Shown: positions 27,825 to 36,365 of the stretch, piece after piece | Position numbering within the stretch: position 1 is the stretch's first letter | Layout: each line of letters starts with the position of its first letter | Source of the DNA: Bosea sp. ANAM02 | GTDB lineage: Bacteria > Pseudomonadota > Alphaproteobacteria > Rhizobiales > Beijerinckiaceae | Assembly: GCF_011764485.1 (NCBI RefSeq) | Contig: NZ_AP022848.1 | Coordinates: 3,996,001-4,060,000 of the forward strand | DNA length: 64,000 bases | Reading direction: 5' to 3' | Translations under genes and position numbers: made by a program | Notes under the pieces: generated by a model | Database searches by the model: none | What the model saw: the letters and a program-made list of their open reading frames with translations, nothing else | What the model was told of the DNA's origin: nothing

Positions 27825-29447
27825 TCACACGCCCCGCTCGTAGACGACCTCGCCGCCGAGAATGGTCAGATCGCAGCGCGTATCCTTGAGGATATCCGTG
27901 GGCTCGGCCGTCAGCAGGTTGCGCGAGAACACCGCGACATCGGCGAGGAAGCCCGGCGCGAGGCGGCCCTTCACGTGCTCCTGCTTCTGCGAGAACGCGC
28001 CGAACTCGGTATAGGCCTGCAGCGCCTCCTCGATCGAGACGCGCTGGGCTGCATCCATCACCGTGCCCTTCCAGGTCTCACGTGTCAGCATGGTGTGGAA
28101 ATTCGGGAAGGGATTGGGGTCGCAGACCGGGGCGTCGCTGCCCGTCGCCGGCTTCAGGCCGAGATCGAACCAGGTGCGGAACGGGTAGCTCGGCAGCGCT
28201 CGCTCGGGACCCAGCACCTTCACATAGGCATCGCCGAAATCATGGATGAAGACCTGCTGCGGGCAGGGATAGATGCCGGCCTTGACCATGCGCTCGTGCT
28301 GGGCCGGGGTCGAGAACCCGCAATGCTCGATGCGGTGGCGGCGATCCGGATCGGGAAAGGCTGCGAGCGCCTTCTCGTAAGCCGTGATGAGCTGCTCGAT
28401 CGCGGCGTCGCCGATGGCATGGCAGACGAGCTGATAGCCCTTCCTGTGGGCATCGAGCACCATGCGCTCGAGCTCGGCATCCTCCCACATCCAGACGCCG
28501 GTGGTCTTGTCCTCGCCGAGATAGGGCTCGGTCATCCAGGCCGTGCGGCCGCCGGCCGAACCATCGAGGAAGAGCTTGACGCCGCCGATCATCAGCATCT
28601 CGTCGCCGGTGCCGGAAATCAGCCCGGCGTCGTAGCATTGCGGCACGATCGAGCGGCCGTCGTCGCCGAGCAGCGTCAGCCAGGTGCGGACCGGCAGGCG
28701 CCCGTCGCGCTTGGCGCGATGATAGGCCGCGATTTCGCGGAAGCCGCCCTTCTGGCCGACGGCGGCGTCCATGCAGCTGGTGATGCCGAGCGAGAGCAGA
28801 TACTGTCCGCCGCGCTCGATGCCGGCGATGATGTCCTCCTCGGTCGCGGCCGGAATCGCGGCCTGGACCGGCGCGCGGGCGTTCTCGGCGAGCAGGCCTG
28901 TGAGGCGGCCGTTCTGCTGCTCGATCAGGCCGCCCTGCGGCGTCGGCGACGTCTCGTCGATCCCGCCGAGGCGCAGCGCCTCCGAGTTGCAGATCGCGAT
29001 ATGGCCGCAGGCGCGCACCAGCATCACCGGATTGTTCGGCGCGGCGCGGTCGAGTTCCTCGCGATAGGGATGGCGGCCGGTGTCGAGCTTGGTCTGGTCA
29101 TAGCCGCGCGAGAGGATCCATTCGCCGGGCTTCGACTGTGCGGCACGCGCCGAAATGGCGCTGAGCAGAGCCTCCAGCGTCGGCGCGCTCTCCGGCTTGG
29201 AATCGACCCAGCCCATGGTCATGCCGAGCGAAACGAGATGCAGGTGGGAATCGTTCAGGCCCGGCGTCGCCAGCCGGCCCTTCAGGTCGATGACGCGGGT
29301 CTTCGGGCCGATCAGCGGCTTGATCTCGGCATCGCTGCCGGCGGCCAGCACCTTGTCGCGGAAAATCGCCAGCGCCCCGACCACGCCCTCCTCGCGCCCG
29401 CACCAGATCGGTCCGTTGCGCAATACGATATCGGCCTGAATCGCCAT
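27825..29447 (-). CDS. Amidohydrolase family protein (YtcJ-like)
   Basis: The 540-residue metal-dependent hydrolase has DSHLHLVSLGMT (metal HxH), ILSRGYDQTKLD, KLFLDGSAGGRTAWM, HAIGDAAIEQ and the late TGSDAPVCDPNP loop, all typical of amidohydrolase family 3 (YtcJ). These enzymes act on N-acyl or amide substrates, but exact substrates are rarely known. AAGGAG precedes the ATG. It lies 45 bp after the MlrC-like gene, in the same cluster as the peptide importer. Confidence 0.88.
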   Translation of the reverse strand: MAIQADIVLRNGPIWCGREEGVVGALAIFRDKVLAAGSDAEIKPLIGPKTRVIDLKGRLATPGLNDSHLHLVSLGMTMGWVDSKPESAPTLEALLSAISARAAQSKPGEWILSRGYDQTKLDTGRHPYREELDRAAPNNPVMLVRACGHIAICNSEALRLGGIDETSPTPQGGLIEQQNGRLTGLLAENARAPVQAAIPAATEEDIIAGIERGGQYLLSLGITSCMDAAVGQKGGFREIAAYHRAKRDGRLPVRTWLTLLGDDGRSIVPQCYDAGLISGTGDEMLMIGGVKLFLDGSAGGRTAWMTEPYLGEDKTTGVWMWEDAELERMVLDAHRKGYQLVCHAIGDAAIEQLITAYEKALAAFPDPDRRHRIEHCGFSTPAQHERMVKAGIYPCPQQVFIHDFGDAYVKVLGPERALPSYPFRTWFDLGLKPATGSDAPVCDPNPFPNFHTMLTRETWKGTVMDAAQRVSIEEALQAYTEFGAFSQKQEHVKGRLAPGFLADVAVFSRNLLTAEPTDILKDTRCDLTILGGEVVYERGV

Positions 29448-29492
29448 GGTGTTCTCCTTAAGTCCAGTGGTCGCGGCCTCTGCGAGCGGCGG

Positions 29493-30974
29493 TCAGATAT
29501 CGTCGAGCGGGAAGATCGGGCGGCGGACCTTCCTGTAGGGCCGCTCCTTGAAATTGCGGGTCGAGAGGGCGCCGGTATCGACCTCCAACACCTCGCGCGC
29601 GATCGGCTCGAAGGCGGCGCGGAAATGCTGCATCGACTTGACGATCACCGTCGATTTCCGGGTCGGGTCGACACCGAGCGATGTGAACTGCGCGAGGTCG
29701 GTCGCCTGGCCGTTATGAGTGATGACGATGATCTCGACATCGTCGACGCGCAGCAGGGCCGAGAGCCCGTAATTGCGCCAGACGCCGCCGGCCATCGGGC
29801 CATGGCAGAGGAAATAGCCGTCGGTGACGGCGACGACATGCGCATCGAGATCGAGCGGCCCGCCGCCCATGGTCGGATCGACCTTGCCGCCGAGCCTGAT
29901 CCGGCCGCGCTTGCCGACACCGATCGCCTGGGCGGCGAGCACCGCCTCGGGATCGTTGATCGCGTGGAAGCCGACATTCTTCAGCCCGGCATCGAGCACC
30001 GCGCGCAGCAGATTGGTGGCGTCGCCATAGGCGCCGGAGCCGGGATTGTCGGAATAGTCCGAGATCACCACGGGCTTGTAGCCGGGCTTGCCCGCATCGG
30101 CCTCGCCAGCCTTGGCGCGGGCCATGGCCTCTGCCAGCGGCGTGAAATGGATCGAGGAGAAGCGGCGCTGCTCCCAGGCATAGTCCATCAGCTCCTCGGC
30201 GATGGCCTGCGCCTTGCCGCGATCATCGGCCGTGACCGCGATCGAGGGGCCGATATCGTGGACGTCGGCCGAAGAGAAGCCGGCCTGGACGCTGACGACG
30301 AGCGCATCTCCGGTCGCTTCCAGCGCATCGCCGCGGCGCAGCAGCTCCAGGAACGGCGGCGAGGTCGTGCGGCCGCCATCGAGCGCATAGAGGATCGGGC
30401 GGCGGGCGAGTGCGACCTTCGGCTTGATCTCGCCCTTGATCGCGCGCTGCAGCAGTTCCGCCGCCTGCCAGGTGCGCTCGTATTGGTCGATATGCGGGTA
30501 GGTGCGGTAGGAGATCAGCGCGTTGGCATTGTCGGCCATGAGCTGCGTGACTGTGGCATGCAGGTCGAGCACCGCGACGACGGGCACGTCCGGGCCGATA
30601 CGCTTGCGCAGCCGGGCCAGCAACTCGCCCTCGCCGTCATCGGAGCTTTCGGTCGACATCGCGCCGTGGAGATGCAGCAGCACGCCGTCGACGCCTGCGG
30701 CGGCATCGACGATCTGGCCGGCGAAGAGGTCGAAGGCGGCATCAGTGACGCGGCCGGACGGGTTGGCGCCGGTCACCAGCGGATGAACGAGGCTCCAGCC
30801 GAATTTGTCGCCGGCCTCGAAAGCGGCGCCCATGGACGTGCGCGTACCGCGGAAGGCGCCGGGTATCTCGTTGTCGCGGAAGGCGCCATGCGCCCGGAAC
30901 GTGGCCTCGTCCGTGAGCTGAACACTGAAGGTGTTCGTCTCATGCATGAACTCGGCGATCAAAACGCGCGGCAC
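29493..30974 (-). CDS. M81 family metallopeptidase (MlrC-like)
   Basis: MlrC was first described as the enzyme that finishes degradation of linearised microcystin; many relatives act on other compounds. The 493-residue protein has VLIAEFMHETNTFS at the N-terminus, HLHGAMSTE and AVLDLHATVTQLM (metal ligands), and a C-terminal MlrC domain (SDYSDNPGSGAYGD). I chose GTG 30974, with GGGGAG 6 nt upstream. ATG 30980 touches its ribosome site and ATG 31001 lacks one. It is the first gene of the 23-31 kb cluster. Confidence 0.88.
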   Translation of the reverse strand: MPRVLIAEFMHETNTFSVQLTDEATFRAHGAFRDNEIPGAFRGTRTSMGAAFEAGDKFGWSLVHPLVTGANPSGRVTDAAFDLFAGQIVDAAAGVDGVLLHLHGAMSTESSDDGEGELLARLRKRIGPDVPVVAVLDLHATVTQLMADNANALISYRTYPHIDQYERTWQAAELLQRAIKGEIKPKVALARRPILYALDGGRTTSPPFLELLRRGDALEATGDALVVSVQAGFSSADVHDIGPSIAVTADDRGKAQAIAEELMDYAWEQRRFSSIHFTPLAEAMARAKAGEADAGKPGYKPVVISDYSDNPGSGAYGDATNLLRAVLDAGLKNVGFHAINDPEAVLAAQAIGVGKRGRIRLGGKVDPTMGGGPLDLDAHVVAVTDGYFLCHGPMAGGVWRNYGLSALLRVDDVEIIVITHNGQATDLAQFTSLGVDPTRKSTVIVKSMQHFRAAFEPIAREVLEVDTGALSTRNFKERPYRKVRRPIFPLDDI

Positions 30975-31006
30975 CGTCATCTCCCCAAAAGCATCGTTCA
31001 ATTTTT

Positions 31007-31034
31007 TTGACAGTTTTGGCGAGGCGCCTAGATT
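31007..31034 (+). promoter_or_regulatory. Candidate sigma-70 promoter for topoisomerase IB
   Basis: TTGACA (31007-31012) and TAGATT (31029-31034) are spaced 16 bp in the divergent gap between mlrC-like and topIB. The expected start is near 31041, about 80 nt before the ATG. Confidence 0.45.
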
Positions 31035-31123
31035 TTGGCCACTGATTTTCGCACATACATCCCCAGAAACCTGCGCGCTTGTCCGAATGTGGTGAATATG
31101 CTCGACTGGGTGGAACCAAGTCG

Positions 31124-32188
31124 ATGATGGCGCCGTTTTCGCAGCGGATCACTGCGAGCCCGCCCATGCCGGTTTCCCCGCACGCTAGACGCCCTGCCGC
31201 CGCGACGCGACTGCGGCGTGTTTCGTCTGACGAACTCACGATCCGTCGCATCCGCCATGGCCGCTCCTTCGGCTATCGTGACGCCGAGGGTGCGAAGGTC
31301 ACGGATGAGGAGACTTTGGCCCGCATCCGCTCGCTGGCCATTCCACCGGCCTATGCGGATGTCCGCATCGCCGCCGATCCGCGCGCCCATCTCCAGGCCA
31401 TCGGGCATGACGAGGCCGGCCGCGTGCAGCACCGTTACCACCCCGATTGGGAGAAGGTGCGCGAGCGTCGCAAGCTCAAGCGGCTTGCCCGGCTGATCGA
31501 GGCCCTGCCGAAGCTACGTGCCCGTATCGCGGCCGACTTGAAGGCGCGGACATTGTCGCGCGACAAGGCGCTGGCCTGCGCGGCGGCGATCATCGACCGC
31601 TGCCATCTGCGCGTCGGCAACGAGGCCTACGCAAAAGAGAATGGCAGCCACGGCACCTCGACCCTCCTCAAGCGCCACGCCACGCTGACGGGCACGCGGG
31701 TCGCGCTGCATTTCCGCGGAAAGAGCGGCAAGGAGATTTCCTGCGCGATCGAGGATGCGCCGCTGGCCCGCGCGCTTGCCCGGATCACCACCCTGCCCGG
31801 CCGGCGCCTGCTGCAGCACAAGACCGAAGACGGCTCCGTCGCGCCGATCCATGCGGCGGAGATCAACGCCTATCTCAAGCGCGCCTGCGATCTGCCCATC
31901 AGCAGCAAGGACCTGCGCATGCTCGCCGCCAATGCCGCGGCGGCCGAACTGCTCCTCGCCGGCGAGGCGGTGGCGAGCGAGGCCGGGCGCAAGCGCCAGC
32001 TCGCCGACATCATGCGCTCGATCTCGGAGAAGCTGGTCAATACGCCGGCCGTCGTCCGCAAGAGCTATGTCCACGCGATCGTCATCGACGCCTATGCCAG
32101 CGGCCGCCTGCAGAAGAGCTACGCGAAGGCGCGCGCCAAGCCCGGCTGCTCGCGCATCGAGCGGGCTCTGGGCCTGCTGGCTGCCTGA
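31124..32188 (+). CDS. DNA topoisomerase IB
   Basis: This poxvirus-type topoisomerase relaxes supercoils by transient 3'-phosphotyrosyl nicking. The 354-residue protein has LRVGNEAYAKENGSHG (first catalytic Arg), FRGKSGKE (Lys), SSKDLRM (second Arg) and VNTPAVVRKSYVHA, with the nucleophile Tyr and an Asn at the place of the usual His. The Deinococcus radiodurans enzyme has the same Asn substitution. Length is normal. ATG 31124 follows a GGTGGA. Confidence 0.92.
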   Translation: MMAPFSQRITASPPMPVSPHARRPAAATRLRRVSSDELTIRRIRHGRSFGYRDAEGAKVTDEETLARIRSLAIPPAYADVRIAADPRAHLQAIGHDEAGRVQHRYHPDWEKVRERRKLKRLARLIEALPKLRARIAADLKARTLSRDKALACAAAIIDRCHLRVGNEAYAKENGSHGTSTLLKRHATLTGTRVALHFRGKSGKEISCAIEDAPLARALARITTLPGRRLLQHKTEDGSVAPIHAAEINAYLKRACDLPISSKDLRMLAANAAAAELLLAGEAVASEAGRKRQLADIMRSISEKLVNTPAVVRKSYVHAIVIDAYASGRLQKSYAKARAKPGCSRIERALGLLAA

Positions 32189-32270
32189 CGAAAAAAGATC
32201 CGGCCCCCATGGAACCGAAAGGCCCGATTCGACGTTCCGTCGCCGCTGAATCGTCGCGGCGGAGGCGGAT

Positions 32271-32477
32271 ATGGACGAAGAACGGATAACCCGGATAGCG
32301 CGGGCGATGTGCTGCGCCGCACGGCTCGATCCCGATAAGCCGGCCGGAAATGCCGGTCCTTATACGATGTCGATGCGGGAGCCGGGCCACGACACGCCGC
32401 AGCCGGCCTGGATGCTGTTCCGCCGGGAAGCCGCCTTGTTCGCGTCCCGCCATCGCGGCGCCGCCGTCAGCGTCTGA
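32271..32477 (+). CDS. Small hypothetical protein
   Basis: The 68-residue reading frame begins MDEERITRIARAMCCAARLD and is preceded by GGAGG five bases before the ATG, a strong ribosome site. There is no signal peptide or membrane segment; it has two adjacent cysteines and a basic C-terminus. I do not recognise the family. It follows topIB by 82 bp and may be co-transcribed. The good ribosome site is the main support. Confidence 0.55.
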   Translation: MDEERITRIARAMCCAARLDPDKPAGNAGPYTMSMREPGHDTPQPAWMLFRREAALFASRHRGAAVSV

Positions 32478-32571
32478 TCCATTCTCGGAAGCGGTCGTTC
32501 GCCCGCAGGCGATAACGAGCATAGCAGGTCCCGACACCCCATGGAGCCGGGTCTTCCGTCGTTACTGCGCT

Positions 32572-33510
32572 TCAGATCGACTTGAAGCTTGGATAATGGC
32601 CCCGATAGCTTTTTTCGAGGATCGCGACGCCGCCCTTTTCCTTCAGGACCTGCGCGACCGAGAGGCCGAGCTCGCGCGCCTGCCCCGGTTCCGCGCTCTG
32701 ATCGGCGACGACGCGTTCCGTGCCCTCGATCGAGGTGACCTGCGCATGCAGCGTCAGGCGGGCGTCCCGCCATGTCGCGCAGGCGCCGACCGGCAGGCTG
32801 CAGCCTGCCCCCAGCGCATGCATCATCTCGCGCTCGGCCTCGGCCTCGGCGCGGGCCTTGGGGCATTCGATCGCCTTCAGCACCTCGATCACGTCGGTAT
32901 CCTCGGCGCGGGCCTCGAGCCCGAGCGCGCCCTGCCCGACCGCATAGGGGAACAGCGACGGGTCGAGCACCTCCGAGGAGGCCTCGTCCATGCCGAGGCG
33001 ACGCAGGCCGGCATGGGCGAGGATGACGGCGTCGAGCGCATCCTCCCCGCCGATCTTGGCGAGGCGCGGGCCGACATTGCCGCGGATCGGGACGACGGTG
33101 ACGTCCGGCCGCAGGTTGAGGATCTGGGCGCGGCGGCGCAGCGAGCCCGTGCCGACGCGCGCGCCCTGGCGCAGCGAGGCCATGGTCGCGCCGCAGAGCG
33201 CGTCGCGCGGATCCTCGCGCGGGGGCACCGAGGCGAGGACGAGGCCTTCGTGCAAGGTCGTCGGCAGGTCCTTCAGCGAATGGACGACGAAATCGACCTC
33301 GCGCTTCACCAGTTGCTGCTCGTGCTCGATGGCGAAGACGCCGACCATGCCGAACTGGTGGAACTCGGAGACGCGGTCGCGATCGGCGATCGTGGCGATC
33401 TGGCAGAGGGTGAACTCCGCCTGAGGGAACTTCTCCCGGATCAGGCCCATGACGTGGTTGGTCTGGGCCATCGCCAGCGGGCTGCGGCGCGTGCCGATCC
33501 TCAGATGCAT
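32572..33510 (-). CDS. Hydroxymethylbilane synthase (HemC) homologue, divergent
   Basis: HemC joins four porphobilinogens into hydroxymethylbilane for haem and cobalamin. This 312-residue homologue keeps LRIGTRRSPLAMAQ, VHSLKD81LP (the catalytic Asp), REDPRDAL, GSLRRRAQ, RGNVGPRL and GAGCSLPVGA (the Cys that carries the dipyrromethane cofactor). It departs at the GGKGLFxKE loop, which is GMVGVFAIE here. The two lysines equivalent to E. coli K55 and K59 are Val56 and Ile61, and GTSSLRR is GTGSLRR. No hemD or other haem gene is adjacent. It may be a paralogue of a normal hemC elsewhere. Confidence 0.8.
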   Translation of the reverse strand: MHLRIGTRRSPLAMAQTNHVMGLIREKFPQAEFTLCQIATIADRDRVSEFHQFGMVGVFAIEHEQQLVKREVDFVVHSLKDLPTTLHEGLVLASVPPREDPRDALCGATMASLRQGARVGTGSLRRRAQILNLRPDVTVVPIRGNVGPRLAKIGGEDALDAVILAHAGLRRLGMDEASSEVLDPSLFPYAVGQGALGLEARAEDTDVIEVLKAIECPKARAEAEAEREMMHALGAGCSLPVGACATWRDARLTLHAQVTSIEGTERVVADQSAEPGQARELGLSVAQVLKEKGGVAILEKSYRGHYPSFKSI

Positions 33511-33615
33511 GATCTCAAAGCTTTCGGTCCTGTCCGGCCGGGCCGGTTGTTGCGGCGGTCTATATCAGGGGGGCGCCGGGCTGACGAGTGCGGCACGAAC
33601 CCATACTGCGCTGGA

Positions 33616-35061
33616 TCAATCGCGAGCGGCTGCCCTACCCGACTGCCGCATTGTCACCATCGCCTGCCGGAGCGCCTCGATCACGCGCGGGTCGCGCGAC
33701 TGTGCGACGTTGAAGCGCATGAAATTCCCTGCCGTCTGGGCAACGCTGAAGACATTGCCCGGCGCCAGCACCACGCCCTGCACCACGGCGAGTTGGGCCA
33801 GTTCGGCGGAATCGATGCCTTCAGGCAGCCGACACCAGAGATAGAAGCCGCCGCGCGGCATCAGCCACGGGACAATCCCCAAGGGCTCCAGCCGACCGGC
33901 GACTTCGCGCCGCGCCTGGGCGAGGCGGCGATGCAGTTCCTCCATATGCTTGCGATAGCCACCGCCGGCGAGGACGCCGGCGAGCAGTTCCGTCGAGACC
34001 GGGCTCGGGCCGCCGAAACTGGTCGCGACCTGCAGGTCGACCAGGCCCTCGACCCAATCCGCCCGCGCCGCGATATAGCCGCAGCGCATGGCGGCCGAGA
34101 GCGTCTTCGAGAAGCTGCCGATGCGGATGACGCGCTCCAGCCCGTCGAGCGCCGCCAGCCGCGACGAGGGCTCCGGCTCGAAATCGGCGAAGATGTCGTC
34201 CTCGACGATCATCATGTCGTTGGCTGCGGCGGCACTCAGCACGCGATAGGCAGCCTGCGGCGACAGGCTGGCACCGGTCGGGTTGTGCAAGCCGGAATTG
34301 GTCAAGTAGAGGCGCGGGCGCTCGACCGCGACGATGGCCTCGAACGCCGCGATGTCGGGGCCGGTCGGCGTGTAGGGCGTGCTCAGCACACGCACCTGAT
34401 GCGCCCGCAGCAGCGCCTGGAAATTGAAATAGCAGGGGTCGTCGACGAGCACGGCATCGCCCGGCCGCAGCAGAAAGCGACAGATCAGGTCGAGCGCCTG
34501 CGTGCCCGAGCCGGTCAGCATGAGCTGCTCGGGTGAAACCGAAAGCCCGGCCTCGGCGAAACGTCCGAGCAGGAGCCGGCGCAGGACGGAAGCGCCGCGC
34601 GTGCCGCCGTAATCGGTGAGGATCGCGCCATCGGCCCGTGCCAGAGCGCGGAAGCCGCGGCGCAAGGCCTCGTCCGGCATCCAGTCGGCCGGGAGCCAGC
34701 CGCAACCCGGCTTCAATGCGCCGGGCTCGGCATCGAGCGACTGGCGCGACACCCAGAAGGGATCGACGACCCGTTCCTGCGGCGAAGCGGCCTGCGTCAG
34801 CGCCAGAGGCGGCAGACCGCCGCCGGTCACGTAGAAGCCCGAGCCCTGCCGCGCGCGGATCAGGCCCTCGGCCGCGAGGCGGTCATAGGCTTCGACGACC
34901 GTGGAGGGCGAAACCTTCATCGTCGCGGCGAAGCCGCGGATCGAGGGCAAACGATCGCCCGGGGCCAGCGTCCGCGCCGCCAGCCGGCCGCGGATCGCCG
35001 CCATCACCGCCTCGGTCCGTGTCGCGGCAGGCTCTCTCGCGCTGAGTGTATGGTCATCCAT
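33616..35061 (-). CDS. MocR-type regulator: GntR HTH fused to PLP aminotransferase domain
   Basis: The N-terminal GntR winged helix (about residues 10-75, with DRLPSIRGFAATMKVSPSTVVEAYDRL) is followed by a class I aminotransferase-like domain that binds pyridoxal phosphate (FSKTLSAAMRCGY contains the Schiff-base Lys). Such proteins sense amino compounds or PLP and often control a divergent gene; here that is the EamA exporter 97 bp away. The start is ATG 35061; ATG 35079 is also possible, and neither has a clear ribosome site. Confidence 0.9.
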   Translation of the reverse strand: MDDHTLSAREPAATRTEAVMAAIRGRLAARTLAPGDRLPSIRGFAATMKVSPSTVVEAYDRLAAEGLIRARQGSGFYVTGGGLPPLALTQAASPQERVVDPFWVSRQSLDAEPGALKPGCGWLPADWMPDEALRRGFRALARADGAILTDYGGTRGASVLRRLLLGRFAEAGLSVSPEQLMLTGSGTQALDLICRFLLRPGDAVLVDDPCYFNFQALLRAHQVRVLSTPYTPTGPDIAAFEAIVAVERPRLYLTNSGLHNPTGASLSPQAAYRVLSAAAANDMMIVEDDIFADFEPEPSSRLAALDGLERVIRIGSFSKTLSAAMRCGYIAARADWVEGLVDLQVATSFGGPSPVSTELLAGVLAGGGYRKHMEELHRRLAQARREVAGRLEPLGIVPWLMPRGGFYLWCRLPEGIDSAELAQLAVVQGVVLAPGNVFSVAQTAGNFMRFNVAQSRDPRVIEALRQAMVTMRQSGRAAARD

Positions 35062-35158
35062 AGCCGTACAGTTTGCCATGAATGTATCGGTCTGTCGCTG
35101 GCTTCGTCGGGAGAGCAAGCCTAGAGCACCGCTTTCGATCAAGGAGCAGGCAGGTCAC

Positions 35159-36025
35159 ATGATCAGGGATTGGGGCGGCAAAGGCTGGGGCAGCGGATTG
35201 CTCGGCGTGCTGATCTTCAGCGGCTCGCTGCCGGCGACGCGCGTCGCGGTGGCCGGGTTCTCGCCGCTGTTCCTGACCGGCGCCCGCGCCGCGATCGCCG
35301 CCCTGCTCGGCGCCGCCTGCCTCATCCTGCTGCGCCAGCAATGGCCAAGCCGCGCCGATATCCGCCCGCTCGCGATCGTCGCGCTTGGCGTCGTGCTCGG
35401 CTTTCCGCTGCTGACGGCGCTCGCCCTGCAGCACATCCCCTCGGCGCGCTCGATCGTCTTCATCGGATTGCTGCCGCTCGCGACCGCGGTGTTCGGCGTG
35501 CTCCGCGGCGGCGAACGGCCGAAGCCGGTGTTCTGGCTGTTCTCCGCGCTCGGCAGCGCCACGGTCGTCGGTTTCGCGCTGGCCAACAGCGACAGCGGCT
35601 CCGTGACGGGGGACCTGCTGATGGTCGCGGCGGTGCTGCTCTGCGGCCTCGGCTACGCCGAGGGTGCCAGCCTGTCGCGCCGGCTCGGCGGCTGGCAGGT
35701 CATCTCCTGGGCGCTCCTGCTGTCGCTGCCGGCGATGGGCGTCATCGCGCTGCTGTTCTGGCCCTCGACCTGGCAGGGCATCGGCACGCCGGCCTGGATC
35801 GGGCTGGCTTACGTCTCGGTCTTCAGCATGCTCGTCGGCTTCGTGTTCTGGTATCGGGGCCTGGCACTCGGCGGCACGGCGACCGTCGGCCAGCTCCAGC
35901 TCCTGCAGCCGTTCTTCGGGCTGATGCTGGCCGGCTGGCTGCTCGGCGAGCCGATCGCCTGGACGATGATCGCGGCGACCGCTGTCGTGGTGCTCTGCGT
36001 CGCCGGGGCGAAGCGCTTCGCCTGA
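35159..36025 (+). CDS. EamA/DMT family transporter
   Basis: The 288-residue membrane protein has ten hydrophobic segments and the two-EamA-repeat layout of drug/metabolite exporters, ending with an LLQPFFGLMLAGWLLGEP helix pair. Its substrate is probably an amino acid or similar metabolite, since MocR regulators often control such exporters. It is divergent from the mocR gene. AGGAG lies about 12 nt before the ATG. Confidence 0.9.
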   Translation: MIRDWGGKGWGSGLLGVLIFSGSLPATRVAVAGFSPLFLTGARAAIAALLGAACLILLRQQWPSRADIRPLAIVALGVVLGFPLLTALALQHIPSARSIVFIGLLPLATAVFGVLRGGERPKPVFWLFSALGSATVVGFALANSDSGSVTGDLLMVAAVLLCGLGYAEGASLSRRLGGWQVISWALLLSLPAMGVIALLFWPSTWQGIGTPAWIGLAYVSVFSMLVGFVFWYRGLALGGTATVGQLQLLQPFFGLMLAGWLLGEPIAWTMIAATAVVVLCVAGAKRFA

Positions 36026-36085
36026 GCGGAGGCTCTTGGTTTTCGCGCGGGCCAGGACCATCTTGAGGGCCAGGGAGATGGTGCG

Positions 36086-36349
36086 ATGGCGAGCGGATGG
36101 GCTCCGGACGGAGCGGTTCAGGACCAGATCGACGGCTCGATCACGGACGCGGTCCGCCTCGCGCGGTCCCGCCTGCCGACCGGCCCCGGCGAGATCCATT
36201 GCCAGGAATGCGGCGAGGAAATCCCCGAGGCACGGCGGCTCGCCATGCCCGGTGCCCGGCTCTGCGTCACCTGCCAGTCAGGCCATGATCGCTCGGCGGC
36301 GCAGTCCAGCTACAACCGGCGCGGCAGCAAGGACAGCCAGCTCAAGTAA
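36086..36349 (+). CDS. DksA/TraR family C4-type zinc finger protein
   Basis: The 87-residue protein has a C-terminal zinc finger with four cysteines, CQECGEEIP...LCVTCQ, as in the small DksA/TraR relatives such as YbiI. It lacks the long coiled coil of true DksA, so binding in the RNA polymerase secondary channel is not certain. It converges on ureG with a 14-bp gap spanned by a hairpin. Confidence 0.85.
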   Translation: MASGWAPDGAVQDQIDGSITDAVRLARSRLPTGPGEIHCQECGEEIPEARRLAMPGARLCVTCQSGHDRSAAQSSYNRRGSKDSQLK

Positions 36350-36365
36350 GCCAAATTTGCTTACT
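36345..36365. terminator. Hairpin spanning both stop codons of convergent genes
   Basis: AGTAAGC (36345-36351), a 7-nt loop CAAATTT and GCTTACT (36359-36365) form a perfect 7-bp stem between the dksA-like gene and ureG. The TAA of the first gene and most of the TAG of ureG lie inside it. There is no long T-run, so termination strength is uncertain. Confidence 0.4.

Noticed and set aside
27975..31010. 1011-codon open frame on the plus strand
   Set aside because: It is antisense to the YtcJ-like and MlrC-like genes. The high GC keeps the frame open, and its protein is low in hydrophobic structure and matches no family.
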